Assembly (NCBI RefSeq): GCF_052857255.1 | Contig: NW_027526485.1 | Coordinates: 620,001-684,000 of the forward strand | Origin: Amblyomma americanum | Lineage: Eukaryota; Arthropoda; Arachnida; Ixodida; Ixodidae | Direction of reading: 5' to 3' | Length of the DNA stretch: 64,000 nucleotides | Part shown: in pieces, positions 19,935 through 31,674 of the stretch | How the letters are laid out: each line of letters starts with the position of its first letter | How positions within the stretch are numbered: position 1 is the stretch's first letter | The notes under the pieces: model-generated | Databases searched by the model: none | What the model was told of the DNA's origin: nothing | The model's input: the letters and a program-made list of their open reading frames with translations, nothing else | Translations under genes and position numbers: made by a program

Positions 19935-20640
19935 CTAATGCGAGTTACGAGCTTCACAATAGCGGGTTAGCTTTTAGTTGTTATGACGTTGGTAGACGGA
20001 GACATTCAACTTTCTAATTATTGCGTGTCCACGCGAAATAGCGTTGACTTTTTTCTTTCACTTGCTGCCGCAGGTTCATATCATGGACTCCTAGGAATCT
20101 GCTTGCATGCAACAGGTTGACGGTAAAATAGTCTAAACGCGAGTCAGAAAATCAAAACGGCCGCATGTGTCAGGAGACTTCTACTGTTTTGTGCAACCTG
20201 TGTCAGCGGGAGCTGTTGCACGCAAGTCGTAACTGTGGATTAAAATTCTTGGTAAACGAATACGGAGCAATTCGAAGGTGCTCGGCTGCAAGTGGAACTC
20301 AAAGGACGCGAAGCAGATGAGCTGGGAAGAGCTGCAGTACTTACACGTGGTGTCCTCAGAATTTCCTCCTAGGTAGTCTGATCTCGCCTGGTCCTTCACG
20401 TGAAATGAGCACTTCACGACGCTTACAAGCCGCTAGAGTGCGTAAATGCTTTGGAGTGGGTGGGCACTAGTGCTAATGCGCACGGCTCGAATGCGCCACA
20501 CTCCTGGGACTGCTAGGTTACGCCCATGCCACTTTGAGTTTCATGTGTCGCCACCTAGTAAAGTCCGCGTGAACCGAAAGGTGACGCTGCATGTGTGCTT
20601 TTCTTAATTGCACTATTTCTGAAAGTCCTCTGAAAATTCT
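19935..20640 (+). repeat. uncharacterised interspersed repeat, third diverged copy
   Basis: Aligns by eye, in the same orientation, with 49085-49735 in the right arm (and so, inverted, with 41760-42410). Shared words include GTAACTGTGGAT, GCAAGTGGAAC, CACACGTGGT/CACGTGGTGTCC, TCCTCAGAATTTCCTCC and CGCCTGGTCCTTCA. I judge about 70% identity, so this is an older dispersed copy and not part of the recent duplication. No long reading frame is shared, and I cannot assign it to a known family. Confidence 0.7.
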
Positions 20641-21370
20641 CTGAAAAATTCTCTGAAAATCCAGCATGAAGTCCAGCATGAAATTCTTCAAGGCAACATA
20701 AAGCCATCCTAAACGTCGATTTTGTTTAGTCATCACATATACAAAAAGAAAGAAGCTGAATGGGTGAGCTGAAGTTGTCAAGGCAGGCGTAGTAATTTCT
20801 TGATTTTTTTTTTGTGTACACCACTGCGCAATCTTCGACGTCGGTGGCGGCGGCCCACATCAATTCGCTTAGCGCACCTGCCTAGTTCGGTTAAAAAGTC
20901 AGTTGCGCAGGCTACAATACTCCAACGTAAACAACTTGACACTTCCTTCATATTGTTCAAGCTTTTCTTTAAAATGCTGCGAAAAAAAACCAGAGAGTAA
21001 GATGCCGCAAAAACTGAAATATGCAAGTACGCAACCAATTGCACTATTAGGGCGAAAGCATTTAATGGCTGATAGTGGCGGCCATGACCTTGTCCGGTCT
21101 CAGGTCATGCTCGGTCTCAAATCGTGTCACACCGATGACTAAATTAACTCGATAAAGAAATCTTTATCAAAAGTTGAATGATGGAAACAGAGGCACGGCG
21201 CATAACCGCGTCTCCCTCAGCGCCGACGCTGGCTTGAGCAACAGATATCGAAAGTGCATACGAAGTCCCAGCGATGTCGGCACTGGTTACCTCAATGTCG
21301 TGGCATTATTCCTGAATGCATTCACCAAAATCTTGAGCAACCATTCGTACTACTGCATTCTGAGTGAAAT
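20641..21370. other. unassigned sequence
   Basis: No gene or named repeat recognised. A short tandem of CTCTGAAAATT-like words occurs at 20625-20665 and a T run at 20805-20813. Confidence 0.35.
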
Positions 21371-21655
21371 GGAAATTGGTGTTTGTGGAAAGGAAATGGC
21401 GCAGTATCTGTCTCTCATATCGGCGGGCACCTGAACCTCTGCGCAAGGAAATGGATAAAGGAGGGAGTGAAAGGGAGAATGAGGTGCCGTAGTGGAGGGC
21501 TCCGGAATAATTTCGACCATCTTCGACCAATTTCGACCACAGGGGCGCCTTTGCGTTTCGCCTCCATCGAAACGCGGCCGCAGCGGTCGGGTTCGAACCC
21601 GGGTAGTCCTGATCAGTAGCCGAGCGCTCTAACCTCTGAGCCTCCGCGGCAGGTA
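21371..21655 (-). repeat. Ruka-like SINE lacking its core (copy D)
   Basis: The tRNA-like head at 21585-21655 (minus strand) has B box GGTTCGAACCC. The usual core around CACGTTAAAGATCCCC is missing. In its place the word GGTCGAA occurs three times (21515-21542). Confidence 0.8.
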
Positions 21656-21775
21656 TCCGAGTAGTGTCTTAGAATATCTCTTTGGATATTATCATCATCA
21701 TGATAGTCTGCATGTTTTAGCCAAGTTCCGGGCTAGCTTGCGACAGTGGTTTGGACCAATGACATATGCACCTTT

Positions 21776-21900
21776 ATGCTGAACGTAAAAGCGCAAAAAA
21801 CAAGGACGTGTCTTATTCTACTTCCTTGTTTTTTGCGCTTTTACGTTCAGCATGGTAAACCAACTCGCCCAAACTCGGCCTTTATTGAAATATATACACC
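21776..21900 (+). mobile_element. Penelope-like element terminus with inverted repeats
   Basis: A perfect 31-bp inverted repeat (21776-21806 with 21823-21853, 16-nt spacer) contains AAAAGCGCAAAAAACAAGGA. It is followed by ACCAACTCGCCCAA at about 21858. The same ACCAACT-GCC ending occurs next to recognisable PLE coding remnants at 37.4 kb and 46.3 kb, so I read this as a stray PLE end with facing terminal repeats. Confidence 0.55.
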
Positions 21901-22259
21901 TTCAGTTGCGTGGTATAAGGCACGGTTGGGGTGTCCACTGAGATGTCGAAATCTGAGATTTACGACGTCCTTTCCTTCCCTAAACAACCTTTCCTTTCCT
22001 CAAGATACATGCTTTCGCATTCTTGCACCTAAGCAGAGTAACGCAGCTGTGCTTTAGCCTACTGCGCATGCGTGTGACGTCACTGAGTAGCGCCACAGTC
22101 GTTCTAGAGGAGCGCTCCCCAGGCAGTTTACCGGACGCCTCCCGAACGCCGATAAGGAAGGATGCCGTTTAAACGCTCTCTTGTGTCTCCAGCAACCAAG
22201 CGCGCGCGCTAAGGAACAACAGCGACCAAGCAGCCACAACTCGATAAAGGCTTTCGCCT
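21901..22259. other. unassigned sequence
   Basis: No gene recognised. GC-rich near 22060-22200, with CGCATGCG at about 22065. Confidence 0.3.
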
Positions 22260-22572
22260 TACCGCTATTTAGGTCAACAAAGTGCCCCCTTGAATTGTTT
22301 CGTTACACTGACATCCGGCAGGTCTGCTTTCTCCGGCAGCTGTCCGCACTGTGCGGTGAAGTCTTTGGACATCTCTCAGATGGTGTCTGCCTCCCCTTCA
22401 ACCCTGTTATCTCCCTCACACCAACTCCACCCGGGAGGACTGGGAGGCGGCCCTGCTCGGCTGCTCTGACCTACAGGCTCAAAATACCCTAGTTGAGCGC
22501 GCGCGGCTCGTGGCCGACGCCACTGGGGTCCCGTGCTAGGGGCCCCACCTAGTATTTGTTAGGGACGGCCTC
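22260..22572 (+). pseudogene. LINE ORF2 C-terminal fragment
   Basis: The translation around 22428-22520 gives DWEAALLGCSDLQAQ, then LVERARLVADATGVP and a stop. This is the usual ORF2 ending of tick I-like LINEs (compare REAALLSSFSDTYIR at the end of the element at 15.5 kb). The region upstream is too decayed to frame. The RTE 3' end begins just downstream. Confidence 0.55.
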
Positions 22573-22603
22573 TTAGTCATCATCATCATCATTATCAGCC
22601 CTA

Positions 22604-25072
22604 CTACACCCACTGCAGGGCAAAGGCCTCTCCCATGTCTCTCCAATTAACCCTATCCTTTGCCAGCTGCATCCACCCTTTGCCTGCAAACTTCTTAATC
22701 TCATCCGCCCATCTAACCTTCTGCCGCCCCCTGCTACGCTTACTTTCTCTTGGAACCCACTCCGTTACCCTTAAAGACCAGCGGTTATCTTGCCTTCGCA
22801 TTACATGCCCTGCCCAAGCCCATTTCTTTCTCTTGATTTCGACTAGGATGTCATTAACCCGTGTTTGTTCCCTTACCCACTCTGCCCGCTTCCGATCTCT
22901 TAACGTTACACCTATCATTTTTCTTTCCATGGCTCGCTGCGTTGTCCTCAACTTAAGCTGAACTCTTTTCGTTAGCCTCCACGTTTCTGCCCCGTAGGTT
23001 AGTACCGGTAAGATTATGCTGTTGTACACTTTCCTCTTGAGGGAAATTGGTAAACTGCCACTCATGATCTGCGAGAATTTGCCATATGCGCTCCACCCCA
23101 TTCTTATCCTTCTAGTTATCTCCCTCTCATGATCCGGATCAGCTGTCACTACCTGCCCTAAGTAGACGTATTCCAGCACAATTTCTAGGCTCTCGCTGCC
23201 AATTGTGAACTGTTGTTCCCTTGCTAGGCTGTTGAACATTACCTTGGTTTTCTGCATGTTAATTTTTAGACCCATCGATCTGCTCTGCCTGTCTAACTCG
23301 TTGATCATGATTTGCAGTTCACCTCCTGAGTGACTCAGCAAGGCAATGTCATCAGCAAATCTCAGATTATTTAGGTATTCTCCATTTATTCTTATTCCCA
23401 ACTGTTCCCAATTCAGGCCTCGAAATACCTCCTGCAAACATGCGGTGAACAGCATTGGCGAGATCGTGTCTCCTTGCCTGACGCCCTTCCTTATTGGAAT
23501 TTTATTGCTGACTTTATGGAGGACTATAGTAGCTGTGCAGTTGCTATATATATCTTCCAGCATTTTGACATAAGGCTCTTCTACCCCCTGATTACGCAAT
23601 GCCTGTATGACTGCTGAGGTTTCCACTGAGTCGAATGCTTTCTCGTAATCAATGAAAGCTATATATAGAGGTTGGTTATATTCTGCGCATTTCTCTATCA
23701 CCTGATTGATGGTGTGAATATGATCTATTGTAGAATATCCTTTACGAAAGCCTGCCTGATCATTTGGTTGATTAAAGTCTAACGTTGCCCTGACTCTATT
23801 AGCGATTACCTTAGTAAATACTTTGTAGGCAACGGATAGTAAGCTGATCGGCCTGTAATTTTTCAAGTCCTTGGCGTCTCCCTTCTTATGAATTAAGATA
23901 ATGTTTGCATTCTTCCAAGCTTCTGGTACAGTCGAGGTCATAACGCATTGCGTATAGAGGGTGGCTAGTTTTTCTAGCACGATGTCCCCTCCATCCTTCA
24001 ACAGATCTGCTGTTACCTGATCCTCCCCAGCTGCTTTTCCCCTTTTCATTGCTTCTAAGGCTTTCTTTACTTCATCTTTCGTTACTGGCGGGATGACGCA
24101 TTGCTGTGCACTGCTGTCTTTCTCATTAGCGTTCTGATTACATTGGCTACTGTACAGGTCTGTGTAGAACTCTTCGGCTATGTTAACTATCTTATCCATT
24201 GTGCTAATGACATTGCCCTGCTTGTCTCTTAATGCATACATCTGGTTTTTACCTATGCCTAGTTTCCTCTTCACTGTTTTTAGGCTACCTCCGTTCTTTA
24301 GAGCATGCTCGATTCTCTCCATATTAAACTTCCTTATGTCGGCTACCTTGCGCTTATTTATTAACTTTGATAGCTCCGTTAGTTCTATTCTATCGGTAGT
24401 GTTAGATGCCTTCATGTTTTGGCGCTTCTTAATCAGATCTTTCGTCACCTGAGATAGCTTCCCGGTATCTTTTCGAACTGTCCTACCGCCTACTTCTACT
24501 GCGCACTCCGTAATTATTGATGTCAGGTTATCGTGCATTGAATGAACATCAAGATCATCTTCCTCAGTTAAAGCCGAGTATCTGTTTTGCAGCGCTATCC
24601 TAAACTCCTGTGCTTTCCCTCTTACGGCTAACTCGTTAATGGTCTTCTTCGCTAGCTTCTTCCGTTCCCTCTTCAAGTCTAGGCTAATTCTAGACCTTAC
24701 CATTCTATGGTCGCTGCAACGCACCCTTCCGAGGACGGCCACATCCTGAATGATGCCAGGTTTAGCGCATAGTATGAAGTCTATTTCATTTTTAATCTCA
24801 CCATTGGGGCTCTTCCAGGTCCACTTCCTGTTTTCTCGTTTGCGGAAGAAGGTATTCATGATCCGTAAATTATTTCTATCCGCAAATTCGACTAATAACT
24901 CTCCCCTGCTATTTCTAGAGCCTATCCCATAGTCACCTACCGCGTGGTCGTCAGCCTGCTTCTTGCCCACCTTCGCATTGAAGTCGCCCATCAGTACAGT
25001 GTACTGCGATTTTACTCTATTCATTGCTGATTCTACGTCCCTCATAGAAGCTTTCAACGGTCTGGTCATCAT
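22604..25072 (-). CDS. RTE LINE: endonuclease C-terminus, reverse transcriptase and C-terminal domain
   Basis: An 822-residue uninterrupted frame. Endonuclease blocks are VLMGDFNAKVG (GDFN at 29-32), NEIDFILC (95-102) and CSDHRMV (119-125, the catalytic SDH). RT blocks are VPEAWKNANIILIHKKGD, NYRPISLLSVAYK, QAGFRKGYSTIDHI, IAFIDYEKAFDSVE, GVRQGDTISPMLF and the catalytic FADD (572-575). The C-terminus has LTYGAETWRLTK and WAGHVMRR, typical of RTE proteins. The ATG at 25072 is not the real start. The true protein began upstream at about 25449, but two frameshifts (near 25043 and at 25348-25369) cut off the first ~130 residues. Confidence 0.88.
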   Translation of the reverse strand: MMTRPLKASMRDVESAMNRVKSQYTVLMGDFNAKVGKKQADDHAVGDYGIGSRNSRGELLVEFADRNNLRIMNTFFRKRENRKWTWKSPNGEIKNEIDFILCAKPGIIQDVAVLGRVRCSDHRMVRSRISLDLKRERKKLAKKTINELAVRGKAQEFRIALQNRYSALTEEDDLDVHSMHDNLTSIITECAVEVGGRTVRKDTGKLSQVTKDLIKKRQNMKASNTTDRIELTELSKLINKRKVADIRKFNMERIEHALKNGGSLKTVKRKLGIGKNQMYALRDKQGNVISTMDKIVNIAEEFYTDLYSSQCNQNANEKDSSAQQCVIPPVTKDEVKKALEAMKRGKAAGEDQVTADLLKDGGDIVLEKLATLYTQCVMTSTVPEAWKNANIILIHKKGDAKDLKNYRPISLLSVAYKVFTKVIANRVRATLDFNQPNDQAGFRKGYSTIDHIHTINQVIEKCAEYNQPLYIAFIDYEKAFDSVETSAVIQALRNQGVEEPYVKMLEDIYSNCTATIVLHKVSNKIPIRKGVRQGDTISPMLFTACLQEVFRGLNWEQLGIRINGEYLNNLRFADDIALLSHSGGELQIMINELDRQSRSMGLKINMQKTKVMFNSLAREQQFTIGSESLEIVLEYVYLGQVVTADPDHEREITRRIRMGWSAYGKFSQIMSGSLPISLKRKVYNSIILPVLTYGAETWRLTKRVQLKLRTTQRAMERKMIGVTLRDRKRAEWVREQTRVNDILVEIKRKKWAWAGHVMRRQDNRWSLRVTEWVPRESKRSRGRQKVRWADEIKKFAGKGWMQLAKDRVNWRDMGEAFALQWV

Positions 25073-25449
25073 GGCTGGATGTGGGCGCGTAGGCCTGCAC
25101 CACTTTCAGCTTGTACCTCCTATTCAGCCTAATTACTATAGCTGCTACCCTCTCTTTAATACTGTAGAACTCCTCTACGTTGCCAGCTATATCCTTATTA
25201 ATGAGGAAACCCACACCTAGTTCTCGTCTACCCTCTAACCCGCGATAGCACAGTATTTGTCCGTCCTTTAGTACTGTATACGCCTCACCTGTCCTCCTAA
25301 CTTCGCTAAGCCCTATCACATCCCATTTAATTCCCGCTAGTTCCTCGAACAGCACTGCAACAGCACTGCTAGGCTAGCCTCACTAGCTAAAGTTCTAGCG
25401 TTAAACGTTGCCAGGTTCAGATTCCAATGGCGGCCTGTCCGGAGCCAGA
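25017..25449 (-). pseudogene. RTE LINE endonuclease N-terminus, split by two frameshifts
   Basis: The start of the endonuclease reads NLATFNARTLASEASLAV (about 25420-25370) in one frame. It then continues in a second frame as ELAGIKWDVIGLSEVRRTGE, GVGFLINKDI and VVQAYAPTS (25350-25075) before rejoining the main frame near 25043. The first shift coincides with an 11-bp tandem duplication (AACAGCACTGC twice at 25348-25369, plus strand). The second is one extra G within the GAGGGACGTAG stretch. The catalytic Asn and Glu blocks are otherwise present. Confidence 0.8.
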
Positions 25450-25713
25450 GATTCTTAGCACCCTCCGCTGCGTCACAGGTCTGACCGCCGCCGTGGTCAG
25501 TTGTTCTGCAGCCGCTGGGGACTGAGGGCCGATGGTTAATTGGTTTGATCATAGAAGGTTGTGGCCAAGTACTACACCAGGGTGGCCAAATCCTGCTCTG
25601 GTGAGGGAGTGCGTTGTCGGTTCTGGTCACCGAGATAAGGCCGCACTCCAGGCCTGGTTATGCAATTCCATCGACACGCGGATTTTTTTTTTTTAAACCC
25701 GGTGGAGAATTGC

Positions 25714-25793
25714 GCGGCACCAGGATTTGAACCCCGGTCCTCTTGCACGCGAGGCGGATGTTCTACCTCTACGCCATCGCTGCAATGTAGTGA
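25714..25793 (-). repeat. tRNA-like sequence upstream of the RTE element
   Basis: Minus-strand A box TGGCGTAGAGG and B box GGTTCAAATCC sit at the right spacing. The T stem CCGGG/CCTGG pairs and the acceptor ends pair imperfectly (GCAGCG/TGCCGC). It is followed by a T/A run (25684-25694) and then the RTE 5' region. It is either the head of a tRNA-derived SINE or part of the 5' end of this RTE family. The mismatched acceptor argues against a working tRNA gene. Confidence 0.6.
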
Positions 25794-25920
25794 GTCCAAT
25801 CATACCTCTCTGCGCGTGCCTCTCTGCGCGTGCCCTCTGCGCGTGTCTTTCGCCACCGCCACAGCACACGGCCGCGTTTTGCGTTTGAAAACTGAAATTA
25901 AAAAATCTTGTCTCTTACAG

Positions 25921-26258
25921 ACCCGCCGTGGTGGCTCAGTGATTAGGGTGCTCGGCTACTGATCCGGAGTTCCCGGGTTGGAACACGCCTGTGGCGGCTG
26001 CGTTTTTGGGGAGGCAAAACGCTAAGGCGCCCGTGTACTGTGCGATGTCAGTGCACGTCAAAGATCCCCAGGTGGACGAAATAATTCCAGAGCTCTCCAA
26101 TACGGCACCAAATTTTTCCTTTCTTTCATTCTCTCCTCATCAGGCAGATACTGCGCCATTTCCTTCCCGAAGTTATCTTCCATTACAGCGCAGTTCAGAT
26201 GTCCAGCGACATTAGACAGATAATGCGCCATTTCCGTTCCCCAACAATCAATTTTCAT
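25921..26258 (+). repeat. Ruka-like SINE with 3' duplication (copy E)
   Basis: Head at 25922-25990 with A box TGGCTCAGTGA. The B box is damaged (GGTTGGAACAC). The core CACGTCAAAGATCCCCAGG follows. The 3' end motif AGATACTGCGCCATTTCC occurs at 26145-26163, and a second version, AGATAATGCGCCATTTCC, at 26219-26236, so the end is partly duplicated. Confidence 0.8.
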
Positions 26259-26275
26259 TTTAGCCTATTAGGTAG

Positions 26276-26400
26276 CCTATTAGGGTAAGACGTTGGGCCA
26301 GTTGGCGTAGCGACATATTTAAAAACTTTGCGCAGAATAACACAGGACGGGAGGGAGAAACACGCACACACACACACGAGCGCAAAACAAGCCTATTACT
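26276..26400 (-). mobile_element. Penelope-like element 3' terminus
   Basis: Minus strand: a GTGTTTCTCCCTCCCGTCCTG segment with TG repeats, then GCGC, then TACGCCAACTGGCCCAAC at 26290-26310. This resembles the ACCAACT-GCCC endings of the other PLE remnants. No coding sequence is attached. Confidence 0.45.
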
Positions 26401-26744
26401 GATCCCTAAAAATAGTCATTCCCCGTCTTGCTCTCAAGACTGGCATTCCGTCACTTTGTTAACTTCATATTACAAGTTACTGGCTAAAATAATTGCCGCA
26501 GGTTTAAGAACTCTGCTTCCTGTTCCCATCTCGTGTCACCATGTTTGTTCTATATGCCGTCACGATATCCGTAGTCAATGGTCAATAATTACCAAGGGAC
26601 TTAAGTTTTCTTACGGGGAGAAATGAGAAAGCACGAACTTCTTGAATGCGGTTGTTTTCCACGACGGCAGAACGGAATTGTTAATTCTTCATTTTTTAGT
26701 TTCTTTTTATTTATTCTTATTTAATCTTTATTTTTATTAATTTG
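26401..26744. other. unassigned AT-rich sequence outside the left arm
   Basis: No gene recognised. This is the flank immediately outside the left arm. Its mirror partner is not at the outer end of the right arm, where a LINE tail begins instead. Confidence 0.4.
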
Positions 26745-28283
26745 TAATTGTTGCTTCTTTCTTTGTTTTTGCTTTTATTTTCTTGACCACATTCTATGTC
26801 GACGTTCATAGCTGTTTTCACATCCATGTGCTATGTCCATATGCGTAGCTATTGTGTCGTCGAAGTGTAATTAACTAATTGCAATTCATCAACCAAATGT
26901 TCGCACAGCCAGATCTCATCACGCATTACCACAATCAAACATTTGCACATTTATTTTCACAGAACGACGTAATCGTGACGAAACATGGGACATGTACACT
27001 TGTCTCCTGTGACGCCAAAGTATTAGTTTCGCAGTTTATTTAATTAACTAATTAGAATTCATCAATCTAATTTTAAGAGAGTGAGCTCTTACTCATCAGA
27101 TTTCGAGTTGTCGTGAGGTCTGCTACCACCCAAAGATCACAGCGCAATCGGTGGCAGCAACTAGAAAACACCGCATCTTGCACTGAGAATTGTAGCGACA
27201 TCTACAATAGCATTGTAGAAGCAAGCACCTGCCGCGTGCCAATGATCACGTCAAGGTCTAATATGGTGGATAGAGTGCAACTATGTGAGTATGACGTCAG
27301 GGGACGAAATGGCGGCCTAGTTTTAGTGCCTAGAATATACTGACTAGTGAGCCGACCGGGGCCTCCCTGGTGGCACCGCAAGCGATGAATGCCGACGGCC
27401 GAAGCGCGTGGACCGCTGCGGCGTGGCGCGGAGCACTGCGGGACGGGAGGGTGTGGGCCGCGCTGCCTCGCTCTTGTGACATGAGGTAAAGGCGCGCTGT
27501 GAATTTGCTTTTGTTAAGTCGTAAGCGACCACAGCTACCATAGAGGCAGCTGATTGCAGGTTTCAGTGTCTCTTTTGAGTCTCCCACAATAAGCTTCACA
27601 TTTTGTGCTTGTCGCTTGCGAGAAAGTCTTTATGAAGTTCAGAACATCTTCGAGGTTCGAACACCTGGCGCTTCCGAAGGAAACAGGAAATTTGTTTTCT
27701 AGACGCGATTACAAAAGTACTCTTTCGGTAGCATTTTCTCTAACGAAGCAAGTGAAACGCGTCAGTTAGTTTTATGGGCTTTTATTTAGGTGTTGTGCGT
27801 GTTCGGTTTTGAGCCACAATTATTTGGTACTTACAGAAAGCTCAGGGCTCTGCTTCGGGCCTCGTAGATAATAAACACTCCTTCCCTGTGTTCTTCCCTG
27901 AGGTCGGCTTTATATACGCCGCATCCACCACTAAAATTTTTGAAGGAAACCTCCATGATCAAGGATTCGGCCTTTTTGCAAGTTAATTGTGATGGCATAT
28001 GTTTTGGCTCCTCTATCTTCCTCAGGTAGATAAGCTCCCGTGTGACTCACCTACGCATCACTATTTCGTGCAGACTTGCACATTTCAACTCATAACTAAC
28101 CCATGCTCCCCTTGACGCAGGACTCCTATAAACTCGCACAAAGGACAGATGAATAGGTTTTACTCCCAACAGCCCAAGTTGCGCGCCTACAATGCCGAAG
28201 ACACGATGATGCGGTGAGCTTTTAACTGCAGCTATCCTAAAGAGTCACACGCGCAGGCGCAGGCGCAGGCTCAGGCTCAGGCG
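26745..28283. other. outer part of left arm, no gene recognised
   Basis: Contains frames of up to 89 residues with no recognisable domain. They are present in both arms only because the DNA was duplicated. GC-rich at 27360-27480. A degenerate GCGCAG repeat (28254-28283) leads into the microsatellite. The mirror is 60495-62015. Confidence 0.45.
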
Positions 28284-31138
<2,855 letters not shown>

Positions 31139-31262
31139 CGCGAGCCCGAACTCACAACTTAGATCATGATATGCACATGAGTCCGGGCTCATCCCGCGGC
31201 TCAGAACGTGATCTGATGTGAGTCCGGACTTACTCCACGGCTCAGATCATGATCTGATATTA
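31139..31262 (+). repeat. three-unit ~40-bp minisatellite
   Basis: Degenerate units with a GAGTCCGG-CT...GGCTCAGA-C-TGATCTGAT pattern begin at about 31139, 31176 and 31218. They lie in or just after the CR1-like 3' UTR. The right arm lacks them because of its deletion. Confidence 0.6.
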
Positions 31263-31674
31263 ACGTGAGTGAGGACGAGTGAGCCGATTCACGAGTGATT
31301 TTGCCGGCCTATGCCTTCTCTTTTCTCTTTTGAAGTTTCGTTTCCATTCTGCGAGACCTGTACCATAAGGTTGTGCATTAAACATAAGGATACACGCTCC
31401 TTGTTCGAGCGGTAACCGCCTTTGCACAGCGGTACTCGAAAGCGTCTCTTTGCATGGTCGCTTAGGTTTTGACATTATTTTGTGCTGTTACATCTAGCTC
31501 GTTTAGTTATAGACACGTGAAAAGTGCAATCGGGAGTTCAGTCGATGATTTTACTACACGACTAAAATGCGCAGAATAAATACACGCGGGCACAGAACGC
31601 GCGCACATAACCGACGAATTCACACAGAACTCTACATACCTATATTCTGGATGTCCTGGCGCGTCGCCACAAAG

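Larger units (their letters stand above)
22573..25660 (-). mobile_element. RTE-type LINE, nearly intact
   Basis: Minus-strand non-LTR element. It starts with a 5' region at about 25660-25450, then has an APE-type endonuclease and RT. It ends in a short 3' UTR with CCCTGCAGTGGGTGTAGTAG and a TGATGATGA repeat tail (22573-22600). The single long ORF without RNase H, the short 3' end and the trinucleotide tail indicate the RTE clade. It is broken only near its start by two small indels. No target duplication was identified. Confidence 0.85.

Noticed and set aside
22604..25072. RTE frame as a host gene of the craniofacial development protein 2-like type
   Set aside because: That name is often given to RTE endonuclease sequences in arthropod annotations. 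The linked RT, the trinucleotide tail and the frameshifts show a transposon.
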